In this document: piece after piece, positions 14,650 through 22,699 of the stretch
Numbering within the stretch: the stretch's first letter is position 1
Layout of the letters: every line of letters begins with the position of its first letter
Source: Oscillospiraceae bacterium
GTDB taxonomy: Bacteria > Bacillota > Clostridia > Oscillospirales > Ruminococcaceae
Direction of reading: 5' to 3'
Assembly (NCBI GenBank): GCA_031253365.1
Contig: JAIRWE010000112.1
Span: forward strand, 1 to 25,564
Length of the DNA stretch: 25,564 nt
Program-made: the position numbers and the translations under genes
Notes under the pieces: generated by a model
What the model was told of the DNA's origin: nothing
Database searches by the model: none
Seen by the model: the letters and a program-made list of their open reading frames with translations, nothing else

Positions 14650-16182
14650 TTATTGTTTTCTTAAAATAACGATATGCTCATTAGTCATAGTAGCGGCTTT
14701 TATACCGGTTTCGTTTGTTGGCGAATTAAGCGAGGGCATAACCTTATTCGGAATATTTCTGTCAATGGTGTGAATATGCGTCAATCCATATTTTTGGCTT
14801 AATTCAACAAGGATTTTATCCGTCTGTAGATTTACAAGCTTAACCGTTCTGTTGCCAACAACCCAAAATTGATAACCGCCCTGTTTCATTTTTTTTGCGA
14901 TTGCTGAGATTGCCTCGTCTAAATCGCAATAAAAACTAAAAACGTCTCCGGCGCGTTCAATGTCGGAATCCTTAATTTTTTCGAGCGAAAGACGTAATGT
15001 TTCGCTGTCAAGGGTATATTCAAATCCGTTCCTGTATTTTTTACCGCCCATTAAGTTCCTGTCAACAGCATTGACCGTTTCGGCGGAAACGCCGTCCAAT
15101 TCAAGCCATTGCAAAGACAATTTACAAAACTCCCCGTATGCTACCGTTGTACGGCTATCGCCATAAGGCGGCGAGGTTATTACCAAATCCACGCTGTTAT
15201 CTGGAACGCCATATAAATTAATACTGTTTTCTGATAACACGCTGATTTGCGGGGCAATTTCATTTTTTTGGCAAAGTTCTGAAAAATCTGACATTTTACC
15301 TATGTTTCGCTTTAAAATCTCAATAAATTCGCGTTTAACATCAGGGTTATACGATAAAACCTTATCTGCGGGCATACGAAACATCTTAAATTCACCATTG
15401 CGCCTGTTTGAAACAACGCGGGATAATTCGCTGAAAGCGAGCCAAATAAAATTTTTTTCGGGAGTTTCCGGCATTTCAGCAATACAATTCTTAATTATCT
15501 GTAAATCTATTATAACCTGCGGCTTATACCAATAACCGATATTCTTATATTCCGGCACTGATAATTGTACCCCTTTTTGTGTCAAATAGTCATTAAGATA
15601 GCAAGGCGCGTCAGTTGCCCACCCGTCTTTTGCGGCAATATCCGCGCCACATTCAGCCGAAACATAATAATCCGCTGTTTTATCGTCGTAATTAACACAA
15701 GCCATTTCGTATTCGACAGCCATCATTAATTGATTATAAGCTGTTTCAAGGTTTTTTCCGCTGATTGGATTAGTTTTAACCTCGCACATCAACTTGGCAA
15801 GCGGATTTAAGTCGTTGCCGTAAATTTCTTTAATTCCACCAATAACGCCTTCGACCAATACCGTGCCAGAACCGGCAAATGGGTCTAACAACGTTGTCGG
15901 GGGAGCTACCTCGTTCATTATTCTAATTATGTTTCTGCTAATCGGATAAACCATAACCGCAGGATAATTATGTAACCCATGTGTTAATTCCCGCGTATTG
16001 GTGTTTTTAAAATCCCAAAAACCATCATGCAAGGAACATAGTTTTTCCATAAGAGCATTGTCTTTTATGTTTTCATCTTTGTCAGCGCCCGTTTCATTAT
16101 CCCTGATGATTTTACAGCTTACCGCGAACTCGGCTTCCGTAAAAACAACCTCAAACCTTTTTTTCCTGTTCCTGTCCGTCAC
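14650..16182 (-). CDS. SPPY-type DNA methyltransferase with captured DUF6440 N-terminus
   Basis: The 510-residue modification enzyme of the MvaI-type system has the AdoMet motif DPFAGSGT at 100-107 and the catalytic motif TSPPY at 336-340. The [TS]PPY form is typical of N4-cytosine methyltransferases, the chemistry of M.MvaI and M.BcnI. Residues 1-33 are not part of the enzyme family: they are a near copy of the DUF6440-like protein's N-terminus, encoded by repeat copy B, including its GTG start and promoter. A native start may be ATG at 16050 (MEKLCSLHDG), but no Shine-Dalgarno sequence precedes it. An in-frame TTG at 16200, created by the 2-base indel, is less likely. The gene converges on the endonuclease with 40 bases between stops and no visible terminator. 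Confidence 0.9.
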   Translation of the reverse strand: MTDRNRKKRFEVVFTEAEFAVSCKIIRDNETGADKDENIKDNALMEKLCSLHDGFWDFKNTNTRELTHGLHNYPAVMVYPISRNIIRIMNEVAPPTTLLDPFAGSGTVLVEGVIGGIKEIYGNDLNPLAKLMCEVKTNPISGKNLETAYNQLMMAVEYEMACVNYDDKTADYYVSAECGADIAAKDGWATDAPCYLNDYLTQKGVQLSVPEYKNIGYWYKPQVIIDLQIIKNCIAEMPETPEKNFIWLAFSELSRVVSNRRNGEFKMFRMPADKVLSYNPDVKREFIEILKRNIGKMSDFSELCQKNEIAPQISVLSENSINLYGVPDNSVDLVITSPPYGDSRTTVAYGEFCKLSLQWLELDGVSAETVNAVDRNLMGGKKYRNGFEYTLDSETLRLSLEKIKDSDIERAGDVFSFYCDLDEAISAIAKKMKQGGYQFWVVGNRTVKLVNLQTDKILVELSQKYGLTHIHTIDRNIPNKVMPSLNSPTNETGIKAATMTNEHIVILRKQ

Positions 16183-16253
16183 AGCCGCCCCCCCACGCAA
16201 TTCCGAAAAACCGTCTACGGCAATGATACATCAAAATCGCGAAATTGTCAAGG
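16085..16253. repeat. Long direct repeat, copy B (target duplication)
   Basis: This 169-bp near-identical partner of 13289-13455 supplies the methyltransferase with promoter, leader, start codon and first 33 codons. It differs by one synonymous change, two adjacent-codon changes (Gly to Glu in the peptide) and two extra bases beside the C7 run. On its right it joins the old upstream flank near the ABC transporter gene. Confidence 0.95.
16223..16251 (-). promoter_or_regulatory. Duplicated sigma-A promoter driving the methyltransferase (copy B)
   Basis: TTGACA (16251-16246), 17 bases, TATCAT (16228-16223) on the minus strand, identical to the copy A promoter. It gives the methyltransferase a strong constitutive-looking promoter of host origin, independent of the controller protein. 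Confidence 0.83.
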
Positions 16254-16271
16254 AGCTTGGGAACCCTTGAC
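16247..16271. promoter_or_regulatory. Inverted repeat overlapping the copy B -35 box
   Basis: GTCAAGG, 11 bases, CCTTGAC: a perfect 7-base inverted repeat whose left arm covers most of the -35 hexamer. The right arm lies outside the duplicated segment, so copy A retains only one arm. It could be a repressor site or chance. Confidence 0.4.
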
Positions 16272-16350
16272 TTCCCCCCGAAAAACATGCTATATAGAGC
16301 GGTTTTGCGCGGAAAGATGGGAATTCACCCCCGGCGGTGTATTAGCCCGC

Positions 16351-18093
16351 TCACGACTGCAAATCGTACACTTCTTTGTAATAGCCGCCGTCGCGGAGCA
16401 GTTCCTCGTGGGTTCCGGCTTGGGCGATTTTCCCGTCCTTTAAGACGATGATTTTGTCCGCGTCTTTCGCCGATGAAATCCGCGCGGCGATAATGATTTT
16501 CGTGCAGGTCAAGTCAAGGTTTTTCAGGCTTTCCTGTATATGCTTTTCGGTTTCCGAATCCACCGCCGAGGTGGTGTCGTCCAAAATCAAAATCGACGGT
16601 TTTATCGCCAGCGCCCGCGCCAAGGCGATTCTTTGTTTCTGCCCGCCGGACAGCCCCACCCCGCGTTCCCCGATAATCGTTTCGTACCCGTCGGGGGCGG
16701 CGGCGATAAACTCGTTCGCGGCGGCGGCGGCGGCGCAGGATTCAACCGTTGAAAAGTCCATTTCGGAATTGCCGAACGCTATGTTCCCCTCGATGGTGTC
16801 GGAATAAAGCAACACCTCCTGCGTCGCCATCCCTATCCCCGAACGCAGCTGCCGTAATTTCAGCATACGGATGTTATGCCCGTCGACGGTTATTTCCCCG
16901 TCGGTGACGTCGTAAACGCGCGGGATTAAATTCACGAGGGTGGTTTTGCCCGAACCCGTTTCCCCCATAATCGCGACGGTTTGCCCCGCCTTCACGCTGA
17001 AACTTATATCCGACAACACCTTCTCGTGTCCGTAACCGAAAGAGACGTTCTTAAACTCTATGTCGCCCTTTATTCTGCCGTCAAGCTCCAAGGCGTCGGC
17101 GCGCTCCACTATCTTCGGGTGGCTGTAATACACCTCGATGATTTTATTCGCCGAGGCGGTGAAGCGCTGCAGGTCGTTGATGATGTTGCCCAGCCAGCTC
17201 ATGGGCCCGGACATCGTCCATATCAGCATGGAAAACGCCATGTAATCGCCCGGCGTTATTTTTCCGCCTATCACGAACAGCCCGCCCGCCACCAAATGCA
17301 CCACCATGATGGACTGCGACATCGTTTCCATCGGCAGGAAGAATTTCCACCAGACCAGAGCCGTCTTTTTGTTCGCCGCCGAATATTCCCCGTTAAACGA
17401 GTCGAATCTGCTTTTTTCGTATTCCTCGGCGGCGAAAGCCTTGACGACGCGGTTCCCCGAAATGTTCTCCTCCGCGGCGGTGTTCAAATCCGAAAGCCGT
17501 TCGCGCAGCTGCCCGTACATGGGACCGACTTTCCTTCTGAAAACAAACGAGATTATAAACAAAAGCGGCGTTAAGGCGACCATACACAGCGCCATTTGAA
17601 CGTTAATCGTAAAAAAGAAAACCGCCGCCGCCGCGAATATGACAAAACTTTCAATAATCACCCTGATTATCCAGGCGGTGGAATGGCGCACCATTTCTAT
17701 GTCGCCGGAAAGCCTCGTCATTATGTCGCCCGTCCGGTAATAATCGTAAAACGACGCGTCCTGCTTATGGATATTGTCGAACAAATACGCCCTTACGCGA
17801 TAAATCACCCCCTGCGAACAGACCTCGTAAGTCATGTTCACGGCGTACTGCAACGCCGTTCTGAACAGGTTGACGGCAATCGTAAGCGCGACGAGCAAAT
17901 ACAGAAGGTTCCTCCAGGTCGCAAGGTTTTCGGCGGCGTTTTCGCCCGAGATGAACGTATCGACGATTATCCTCGTGAAAATAGGGTTAAAAACGAACAT
18001 AACCTGACAGACCACCGACAGGAACATTGCCAATATGTACCTTTTGCGGTAGCCGTGCAGGTTTTTCCAGAGCCAGCGTATAAGAAACGACAT
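16351..18093 (-). CDS. ABC exporter half-transporter with degenerate catalytic site
   Basis: The 580-residue protein fuses a six-helix type I exporter membrane domain (about residues 1-320) to a nucleotide-binding domain. The latter has Walker A GETGSGKT at 377-384, Q-loop Gln425, signature LSGGQ at 481-485 and Walker B ILILDD at 501-506. The catalytic Glu is replaced by Asp506 and the switch His by Ala537 (IIAARIS). This pattern marks the degenerate-site subunit of heterodimeric multidrug-type exporters, which needs a partner with a normal site. No partner gene is in the window. The start ATG 18093 has AGGGG seven bases upstream and lies 10 bases after the purD stop. An upstream in-frame extension into purD is rejected. 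Substrate unknown. Confidence 0.94.
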   Translation of the reverse strand: MSFLIRWLWKNLHGYRKRYILAMFLSVVCQVMFVFNPIFTRIIVDTFISGENAAENLATWRNLLYLLVALTIAVNLFRTALQYAVNMTYEVCSQGVIYRVRAYLFDNIHKQDASFYDYYRTGDIMTRLSGDIEMVRHSTAWIIRVIIESFVIFAAAAVFFFTINVQMALCMVALTPLLFIISFVFRRKVGPMYGQLRERLSDLNTAAEENISGNRVVKAFAAEEYEKSRFDSFNGEYSAANKKTALVWWKFFLPMETMSQSIMVVHLVAGGLFVIGGKITPGDYMAFSMLIWTMSGPMSWLGNIINDLQRFTASANKIIEVYYSHPKIVERADALELDGRIKGDIEFKNVSFGYGHEKVLSDISFSVKAGQTVAIMGETGSGKTTLVNLIPRVYDVTDGEITVDGHNIRMLKLRQLRSGIGMATQEVLLYSDTIEGNIAFGNSEMDFSTVESCAAAAAANEFIAAAPDGYETIIGERGVGLSGGQKQRIALARALAIKPSILILDDTTSAVDSETEKHIQESLKNLDLTCTKIIIAARISSAKDADKIIVLKDGKIAQAGTHEELLRDGGYYKEVYDLQS

Positions 18094-18103
18094 AAAGCAG
18101 CCC

Positions 18104-19387
18104 CTACAATGTTCGGAAAAGCGCGGCTTTTTTCCCTCTGTCGCGCCTGTAATGCTTATTGCTGAAATCAATCTTCCCGAGCGCGTCATAGGCTTTGTTC
18201 AAAGCCGTTTCCGCGTCGTCGCCGACGGCGGTGACGCACAGCACCCTTCCGCCCGCCGTCACGAATCCGCCGCCCCCGCTCCGCGTCCCCGCGTGGAAAA
18301 CGTAAACGCCGCTCATCTTCTCCGCCTCGTCCAACCCCGTAATCCCGAACCCCGTTTCATACTTTTCCGGGTAACCGCCGCTCGCCATAACCACGCAGGC
18401 GGCTTTTCGCGGCGAGAACCGCACGTCTGTTTCGGACAGCCGCCCTTCCCAGACCGCCCGCGTTATGTCAAGCAAATCGGTTTCAAGCAGGGGCAGGAGG
18501 GTTTGCGCTTCGGGGTCGCCGAAACGGCAGTTATACTCCACGACTTTCGCCCCCGAAGCCGTCAGCATAAGCCCGAAATAGATACAGCCCTTGAAAGCCC
18601 TTCCCTCGCTTGCCAGCCCCCTTATCGTCGGAATGAAAATGTTCTCCGTACATTCCGCGGCGACGTCGTCGGTGTAATAAGGCACGGGGGCTATAACGCC
18701 CATTCCGCCCGTGTTCGGACCCTTGTCCCCGTCGAAGGCGCGCTTATGGTCGGTACAGGCGGGCAGGGCGCGGAGCGTTTCCCCGTCGGTGAACGCCAGC
18801 ACCGTCACCTCGACGCCGTCAAGGTATTCCTCAACCACGATTTCCCTGCCGCTCTCCCCGAATTTCCCGCCGCGCATTATCGAATCCACCGCTTCCTCTG
18901 CTTCGGCAAGGTTTTGCGCGATTATGACGCCCTTCCCGAGCGCGGGACCGTCGCACTTGATAACGGCGGGGAACGCGCCCGCCGCCTTTATGTAACCGAC
19001 GGCTTTGTCGGCGTCGGTAAAGGTTTCATAAGCGGCGGTGGGAATGTTATGTCTTGACATGAAGTTCTTGGAGAATTTCTTGCTTCCTTCGATGGCGGCG
19101 GCGGATTTGCGCGGCCCGAAGGTTTTGAACCCCGCCGCGTTGAGCGCGTCTACCGCCCCCAGTATAAGCGGGTCGTCCGGCGCGACGAACACCCATTCCG
19201 GTTTGATTTCGCCCGCCAAAGCGACGACCGCGCCGACGTCCGTCGCTTTGACGGCGTGGCACGACGCGAGCAGGGCTATCCCCGCGTTGCCGGGCGCGGC
19301 GTGGATTTCGGGGTTTTCCGCGGATTTTTTCAGGGCGGCGACTATGGCGTGTTCCCGCCCGCCGCCGCCGATTACGAGAATTTTCAT
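18104..19387 (-). CDS. purD: Phosphoribosylamine-glycine ligase
   Basis: The 427-residue ATP-grasp enzyme joins phosphoribosylamine and glycine in purine synthesis. It starts MKILVIGGGGREHAIV as PurD proteins do and has DDPLILGAVDAL, AVIKCDGPALGKGVIIA, VVEEYLDGVEVTVLAFTDG, DGDKGPNTGGMGVIAPVP and EYNCRFGDPEAQTLLPLL. Length is normal. ATG 19387 overlaps the stop of the preceding DUF3592-like gene as ATGA; an in-frame upstream extension is rejected for that reason. No other pur gene is in the window, so it is separated from the usual purine cluster. Confidence 0.97.
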   Translation of the reverse strand: MKILVIGGGGREHAIVAALKKSAENPEIHAAPGNAGIALLASCHAVKATDVGAVVALAGEIKPEWVFVAPDDPLILGAVDALNAAGFKTFGPRKSAAAIEGSKKFSKNFMSRHNIPTAAYETFTDADKAVGYIKAAGAFPAVIKCDGPALGKGVIIAQNLAEAEEAVDSIMRGGKFGESGREIVVEEYLDGVEVTVLAFTDGETLRALPACTDHKRAFDGDKGPNTGGMGVIAPVPYYTDDVAAECTENIFIPTIRGLASEGRAFKGCIYFGLMLTASGAKVVEYNCRFGDPEAQTLLPLLETDLLDITRAVWEGRLSETDVRFSPRKAACVVMASGGYPEKYETGFGITGLDEAEKMSGVYVFHAGTRSGGGGFVTAGGRVLCVTAVGDDAETALNKAYDALGKIDFSNKHYRRDRGKKAALFRTL

Positions 19388-20106
19388 ACAGTGTGTTCCT
19401 GTCGTTCGCCGCCGATGTCTATAAAGTATTTGCCGTAATCGTTCCTGTCGACGCATACCCGAATTTTATTGTCGGGGGTTATATAAGGCAACGGATTGTC
19501 GAACAAATACCCGTCCTCAAACTCGTGGGTCGTGAAGCCGTCCGAATAAACGCATTTTATCCTGAAAAGCCTGCGCCTGTTGACCCGCGTGTTGCTCAAT
19601 CCGTGTTCCGTGACGTCCGCCATAACGTAACACCCTTCCCGCGCGAGACGCTCCCTCAGGGCGCCCTTTTTCAGCTGCCTCGACAGCATTATCCCCCCGC
19701 AGATAAGCGTGATTAAGCCGACCGTGCCGAATATGAAAAGAACAAGCACCGTGGCGACTTCCCCGCCGTCGTCCATTACCGAATAAGGGTTGTCGGGGTT
19801 ATACCAAATCACAATTTGCTGCCCCACGCGCATACTCGACGAATAATAGGAAAGCCTCGTGATTATCTCGTTGCCGTCCCTGTCATAAAACCGTATGTCG
19901 ACGCGATGAACTCTGTCGTCGCCGCTGCCCGTAACGCGTATGTCGACGATAGTCGCTTCGGTTTTGACGGCGGTTTCCATAAAATCGCTTCTCGTTTTTT
20001 GTATGACGACCGCAACCGCCGTTCCGACGATAAGGAACACCGTTCCCATAAACAAAAGCATGAGGGACATAACCAAAAGCGGATTGCTGCGCTTAAACTT
20101 TTCCAC
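19384..20106 (-). CDS. DUF3592-like membrane protein
   Basis: The 240-residue protein has a membrane segment near residues 11-35 (LLVMSLMLLFMGTVFLIVGTAVAVV), an extracytoplasmic-looking beta-rich stretch, a second membrane segment near 122-142 (ATVLVLFIFGTVGLITLICGGIML), then a basic C-terminal domain. The layout, with TEATIVDIRV, DIRFYDRDGNEI and VGQQIVIWYNPDNP, matches DUF3592-type proteins of unknown function. An ATG at 20145 is open in frame but sits one base after the -10 box. GTG 20106, with AAGGAGG five bases upstream, is the better start. It is the first gene of the operon with purD and the ABC half-transporter. Confidence 0.8.
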   Translation of the reverse strand: MEKFKRSNPLLVMSLMLLFMGTVFLIVGTAVAVVIQKTRSDFMETAVKTEATIVDIRVTGSGDDRVHRVDIRFYDRDGNEIITRLSYYSSSMRVGQQIVIWYNPDNPYSVMDDGGEVATVLVLFIFGTVGLITLICGGIMLSRQLKKGALRERLAREGCYVMADVTEHGLSNTRVNRRRLFRIKCVYSDGFTTHEFEDGYLFDNPLPYITPDNKIRVCVDRNDYGKYFIDIGGERQEHTV

Positions 20107-20146
20107 GGCTTCCTCCTTCGCGGCGGTTTCCGAATACCTTTGCATA

Positions 20147-20175
20147 ATTATATAATATTTTCACGGAAACGTCAA
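20147..20175 (-). promoter_or_regulatory. Sigma-A promoter of the DUF3592-purD-ABC operon
   Basis: TTGACG (20175-20170), 17 bases, TATAAT (20152-20147) on the minus strand. Transcription would start near 20140, giving about 34 bases of leader before the GTG at 20106. This argues against the upstream ATG at 20145, which would lie before the transcript start. Confidence 0.82.
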
Positions 20176-20284
20176 CGATTTCAAAAAATATAACCAAGTT
20201 GAAACATATTTTGTGACATTCGTGCATAAAACGCCGATTTTAGCGACATTGTCAGTGCATATTTACAATAACGCGATATTATAC

Positions 20285-20313
20285 TTGAAAATTTTTAATA
20301 AAATTGCTATACT
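20285..20313 (+). promoter_or_regulatory. Sigma-A promoter of the GGDEF-EAL gene
   Basis: TTGAAA (20285-20290), 17 bases, TATACT (20308-20313). The transcript would begin near 20320, leaving about 58 bases of leader before the TTG start; this is too short for a c-di-GMP riboswitch, and none is seen. Confidence 0.75.
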
Positions 20314-20377
20314 TAGGGTTGGGGTTGTTTTCGCGCCCGCCGCAAATGTATTTCCAGGTTACCCGAGGAGAACGGCT

Positions 20378-22690
20378 TTGAAAAAGATAATGAAACTGAA
20401 ATATTTTGTCGCCGCCGCCGTCAACGTCGCGGCGCTCGCCGCGGTGTTCGCCCTTGAAGCGCTCGGTTCCGCGTCGGTCGGATTCACCGCGCGGGGCGTC
20501 GCCGAAAATTTTTATTCCGAAGTCGCCTTTCAGTCAATCAGCTACGTGCGCAAGGAGCTGGAAAGTTATCTGGGCGGCACGGAGCTTTGCGCGGCGAGGT
20601 TTTCGGAACACCGCGACATGAGCGAGGAGAGAAAACTTGAGCTTATGCACGAGTTAATGCGGGAAGGTATGTTTTATGATTTGATTTTGCTCGACGCCGA
20701 GGGCAACTCGCTGTCGAATTTGAGGGGGAGCGGCATCGGCATCCCGCAGGAGGCTTATGAAAGGGCGATGGGCGGCTTTTCCGTCATAACGGGCAAAAGC
20801 AGAATATATTCCAGCTCGATTGAGTATAACGCCTTCGCGTCGCCCGTTTATACGGGCGGGGAGGTGACCGGGGTTTTGGCGGGGATTGTCCCGACGGAAA
20901 GGCTTACGCTTATCCTGACCTCCGTTATCTTCGGCGAACGCGCCGACAGCTTCGCGGTGAACCCGTTCGGGGAAATATACATGGTTTCCACCTTTTACGA
21001 AAACGCTTCTCTTTACGACGAGAATATATTCGACTCGCTCGTTATGGAGGAGGAAAAGTTTTTCGAGATAAAAAGCGACTTCGCGACTTACGACCCGAAC
21101 GGTTTGTACAAAGCCGTAATCGGCGAGGAAAGCCGCGTCGTCAGTTATAACCCGCTCGGAATCAACGATTTGATAATTGTGAGAATCCTTCCGGAAAGCG
21201 TAATTCAAAACGCGGCTTCGTCGATTGTTCGGCAGACGACGTTTTCAAACGTCGTGTTTCTGCTGCTGACGGGGCTGTTCGCCGCCGGCGCGACGGTGTA
21301 CTTTTTCAGGAGCAAGGCAATCATTTCGTATTACGCCGAGGAAAAGGAGAAGATGGCTTCAACCGACGCGCTTACGGGGTGCTATACCCTCGGCAAGTTC
21401 ACGCAGGAAGCGGAGGCGATGCTGAAATTCGACGACCATAACCTTGAAATCTACGCCGTTTCGTCGGACATCAACAAGTTCCGCTCGATTAACGATATGC
21501 TCGGTTACGACAAAGGCAACCAGATTCTGAAAACAATGGCGGAAACGCTTATGCGCGACATGGGCAAGAACAATATCGTCACCCGCGTAAACGACGTTTT
21601 CCATTTTATCGTTTCCTGCGAAAACGAGGAAAAAGTAAAGGAGATAATAGACTCAATCATCGCCGACGCGGAATACATCGTACCGGGGCTGCACCTCGTC
21701 CTTTCCATCGGCATTTACCACATCGACGACAGGAAAATCAGCGTGCAGACCGCCATGGACCGCGCGGATATAGCCCGCCGCACGGTCAAAAACGTACCCG
21801 AAAGCACCTGCGCCTTCTTCGATAACAAAGTCCTTTCAAAAATCCGCGAGGAAAAGGAAATAGAGGACGTGATGGACGACGCGCTGGAAAAGGGCGAGTT
21901 CATACCGTATTTGCAGCCCAAATACGCGCTCAGGGTCGAAAGCGACATGGTGCTGGACGCGGACGGCAACCTCGATTTTATAGACTTCAACACGGCGGGG
22001 GGGAAGAACACCGCCGTCATGGGCGCGGAGGCCCTCGTAAGGTGGAAGAGGGACGGCAAGCTCGTCGCGCCGTATAAGTTCATCCCGTTGTTTGAGGAAA
22101 ACGGGTTCATAACAAAGCTGGACAAGCATATATTCGAGGAGGTTTGCAAAAGGCAGAAGCAATGGATTAACAGGGGGTTCCCCATAAAGGTTATTTCGGT
22201 CAACGTGTCAAGGGTGAACCTTTTCCAGCCCTATTATATACAGGAGCTTTCGGACATCTGCCAAAAATACAGCGTCCCGACAAGGTATTTCGAGATGGAA
22301 ATAACCGAAACCATAGCCGGAAACGACCTCGGTATGTTAAAGGAAAAAATCTATGAAATAAAAAAGCTCGGGTTCCACGCCTCCATCGACGACTTCGGCT
22401 CGGGATACTCGTCTTTGAATATGCTGAAGGACTTGCCCGTTGACATACTTAAAATCGACCGCGGTTTCCTCGCCGAGGATATGCTGAAAAACGAACGCGC
22501 CTACAAGGTCATCGAACACGTTATCTCCCTTGCCGTTTCGCTGAATATAGGAACCGTGTGCGAGGGTCTGGAAACGGAGGAGCAGGTGGAGATTCTGCGG
22601 AATTTGGGGTGCGATATGGCGCAAGGGTATTATTTCGCCAAACCCATGCCGCTGGACGAGTATGAGGAATTGGTTTACGGCAAAAATTAG
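20378..22690 (+). CDS. Membrane c-di-GMP phosphodiesterase with degenerate GGDEF and intact EAL domain
   Basis: The 770-residue protein has a membrane helix near 8-27, a large outside sensor region (about 30-285, Cache-like by layout), a second helix near 291-310, a GGDEF domain (about 328-485) and an EAL domain (about 495-765). The GGDEF motif reads RVNDVF at 403-408, so cyclase activity is not expected. The EAL domain keeps GAEALVRW (Glu551), Asn609 in SVNVS, Glu641 in MEITET, Asp671-Asp672 in IDDFGSG, Lys692 in DILKID, Glu729 in CEGLE and Gln749, so it should hydrolyse c-di-GMP. About 20 extra residues rich in Asp and Gly (522-546) lie between QPKY and GAEAL. The start TTG has GAGGAG seven bases upstream; the ATG 12 bases later is too far. 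Confidence 0.94.
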   Translation: MKKIMKLKYFVAAAVNVAALAAVFALEALGSASVGFTARGVAENFYSEVAFQSISYVRKELESYLGGTELCAARFSEHRDMSEERKLELMHELMREGMFYDLILLDAEGNSLSNLRGSGIGIPQEAYERAMGGFSVITGKSRIYSSSIEYNAFASPVYTGGEVTGVLAGIVPTERLTLILTSVIFGERADSFAVNPFGEIYMVSTFYENASLYDENIFDSLVMEEEKFFEIKSDFATYDPNGLYKAVIGEESRVVSYNPLGINDLIIVRILPESVIQNAASSIVRQTTFSNVVFLLLTGLFAAGATVYFFRSKAIISYYAEEKEKMASTDALTGCYTLGKFTQEAEAMLKFDDHNLEIYAVSSDINKFRSINDMLGYDKGNQILKTMAETLMRDMGKNNIVTRVNDVFHFIVSCENEEKVKEIIDSIIADAEYIVPGLHLVLSIGIYHIDDRKISVQTAMDRADIARRTVKNVPESTCAFFDNKVLSKIREEKEIEDVMDDALEKGEFIPYLQPKYALRVESDMVLDADGNLDFIDFNTAGGKNTAVMGAEALVRWKRDGKLVAPYKFIPLFEENGFITKLDKHIFEEVCKRQKQWINRGFPIKVISVNVSRVNLFQPYYIQELSDICQKYSVPTRYFEMEITETIAGNDLGMLKEKIYEIKKLGFHASIDDFGSGYSSLNMLKDLPVDILKIDRGFLAEDMLKNERAYKVIEHVISLAVSLNIGTVCEGLETEEQVEILRNLGCDMAQGYYFAKPMPLDEYEELVYGKN

Positions 22691-22699
22691 AGGTGTTCT

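Larger units (their letters stand above)
13456..16084. mobile_element. MvaI-type RM unit inserted with long target duplication
   Basis: These 2629 bases are clearly AT-richer than both flanks and hold a complete Type II RM system: controller protein and endonuclease on the plus strand, methyltransferase converging from the other side. They are bracketed exactly by the 167/169-bp direct repeats. If one repeat plus the insert is removed, the DUF6440-like gene and its promoter rejoin the sequence next to the ABC transporter gene, which restores a plausible ancestral order. No transposase or integrase is present. This is the structure called insertion with long target duplication in RM comparative genomics. 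Confidence 0.88.

Noticed and set aside
16266..16296. Plus-strand TTGACT and TATATA boxes suggesting a promoter or small RNA
   Set aside because: The spacing is 18 and the boxes point into the 3' end of the ABC transporter gene with no plus-strand gene following; better explained as part of the inverted repeat at 16247-16271.
20314..20377. c-di-GMP riboswitch in the leader of the GGDEF-EAL gene
   Set aside because: The predicted leader is only about 58 bases and lacks the conserved GEMM elements.
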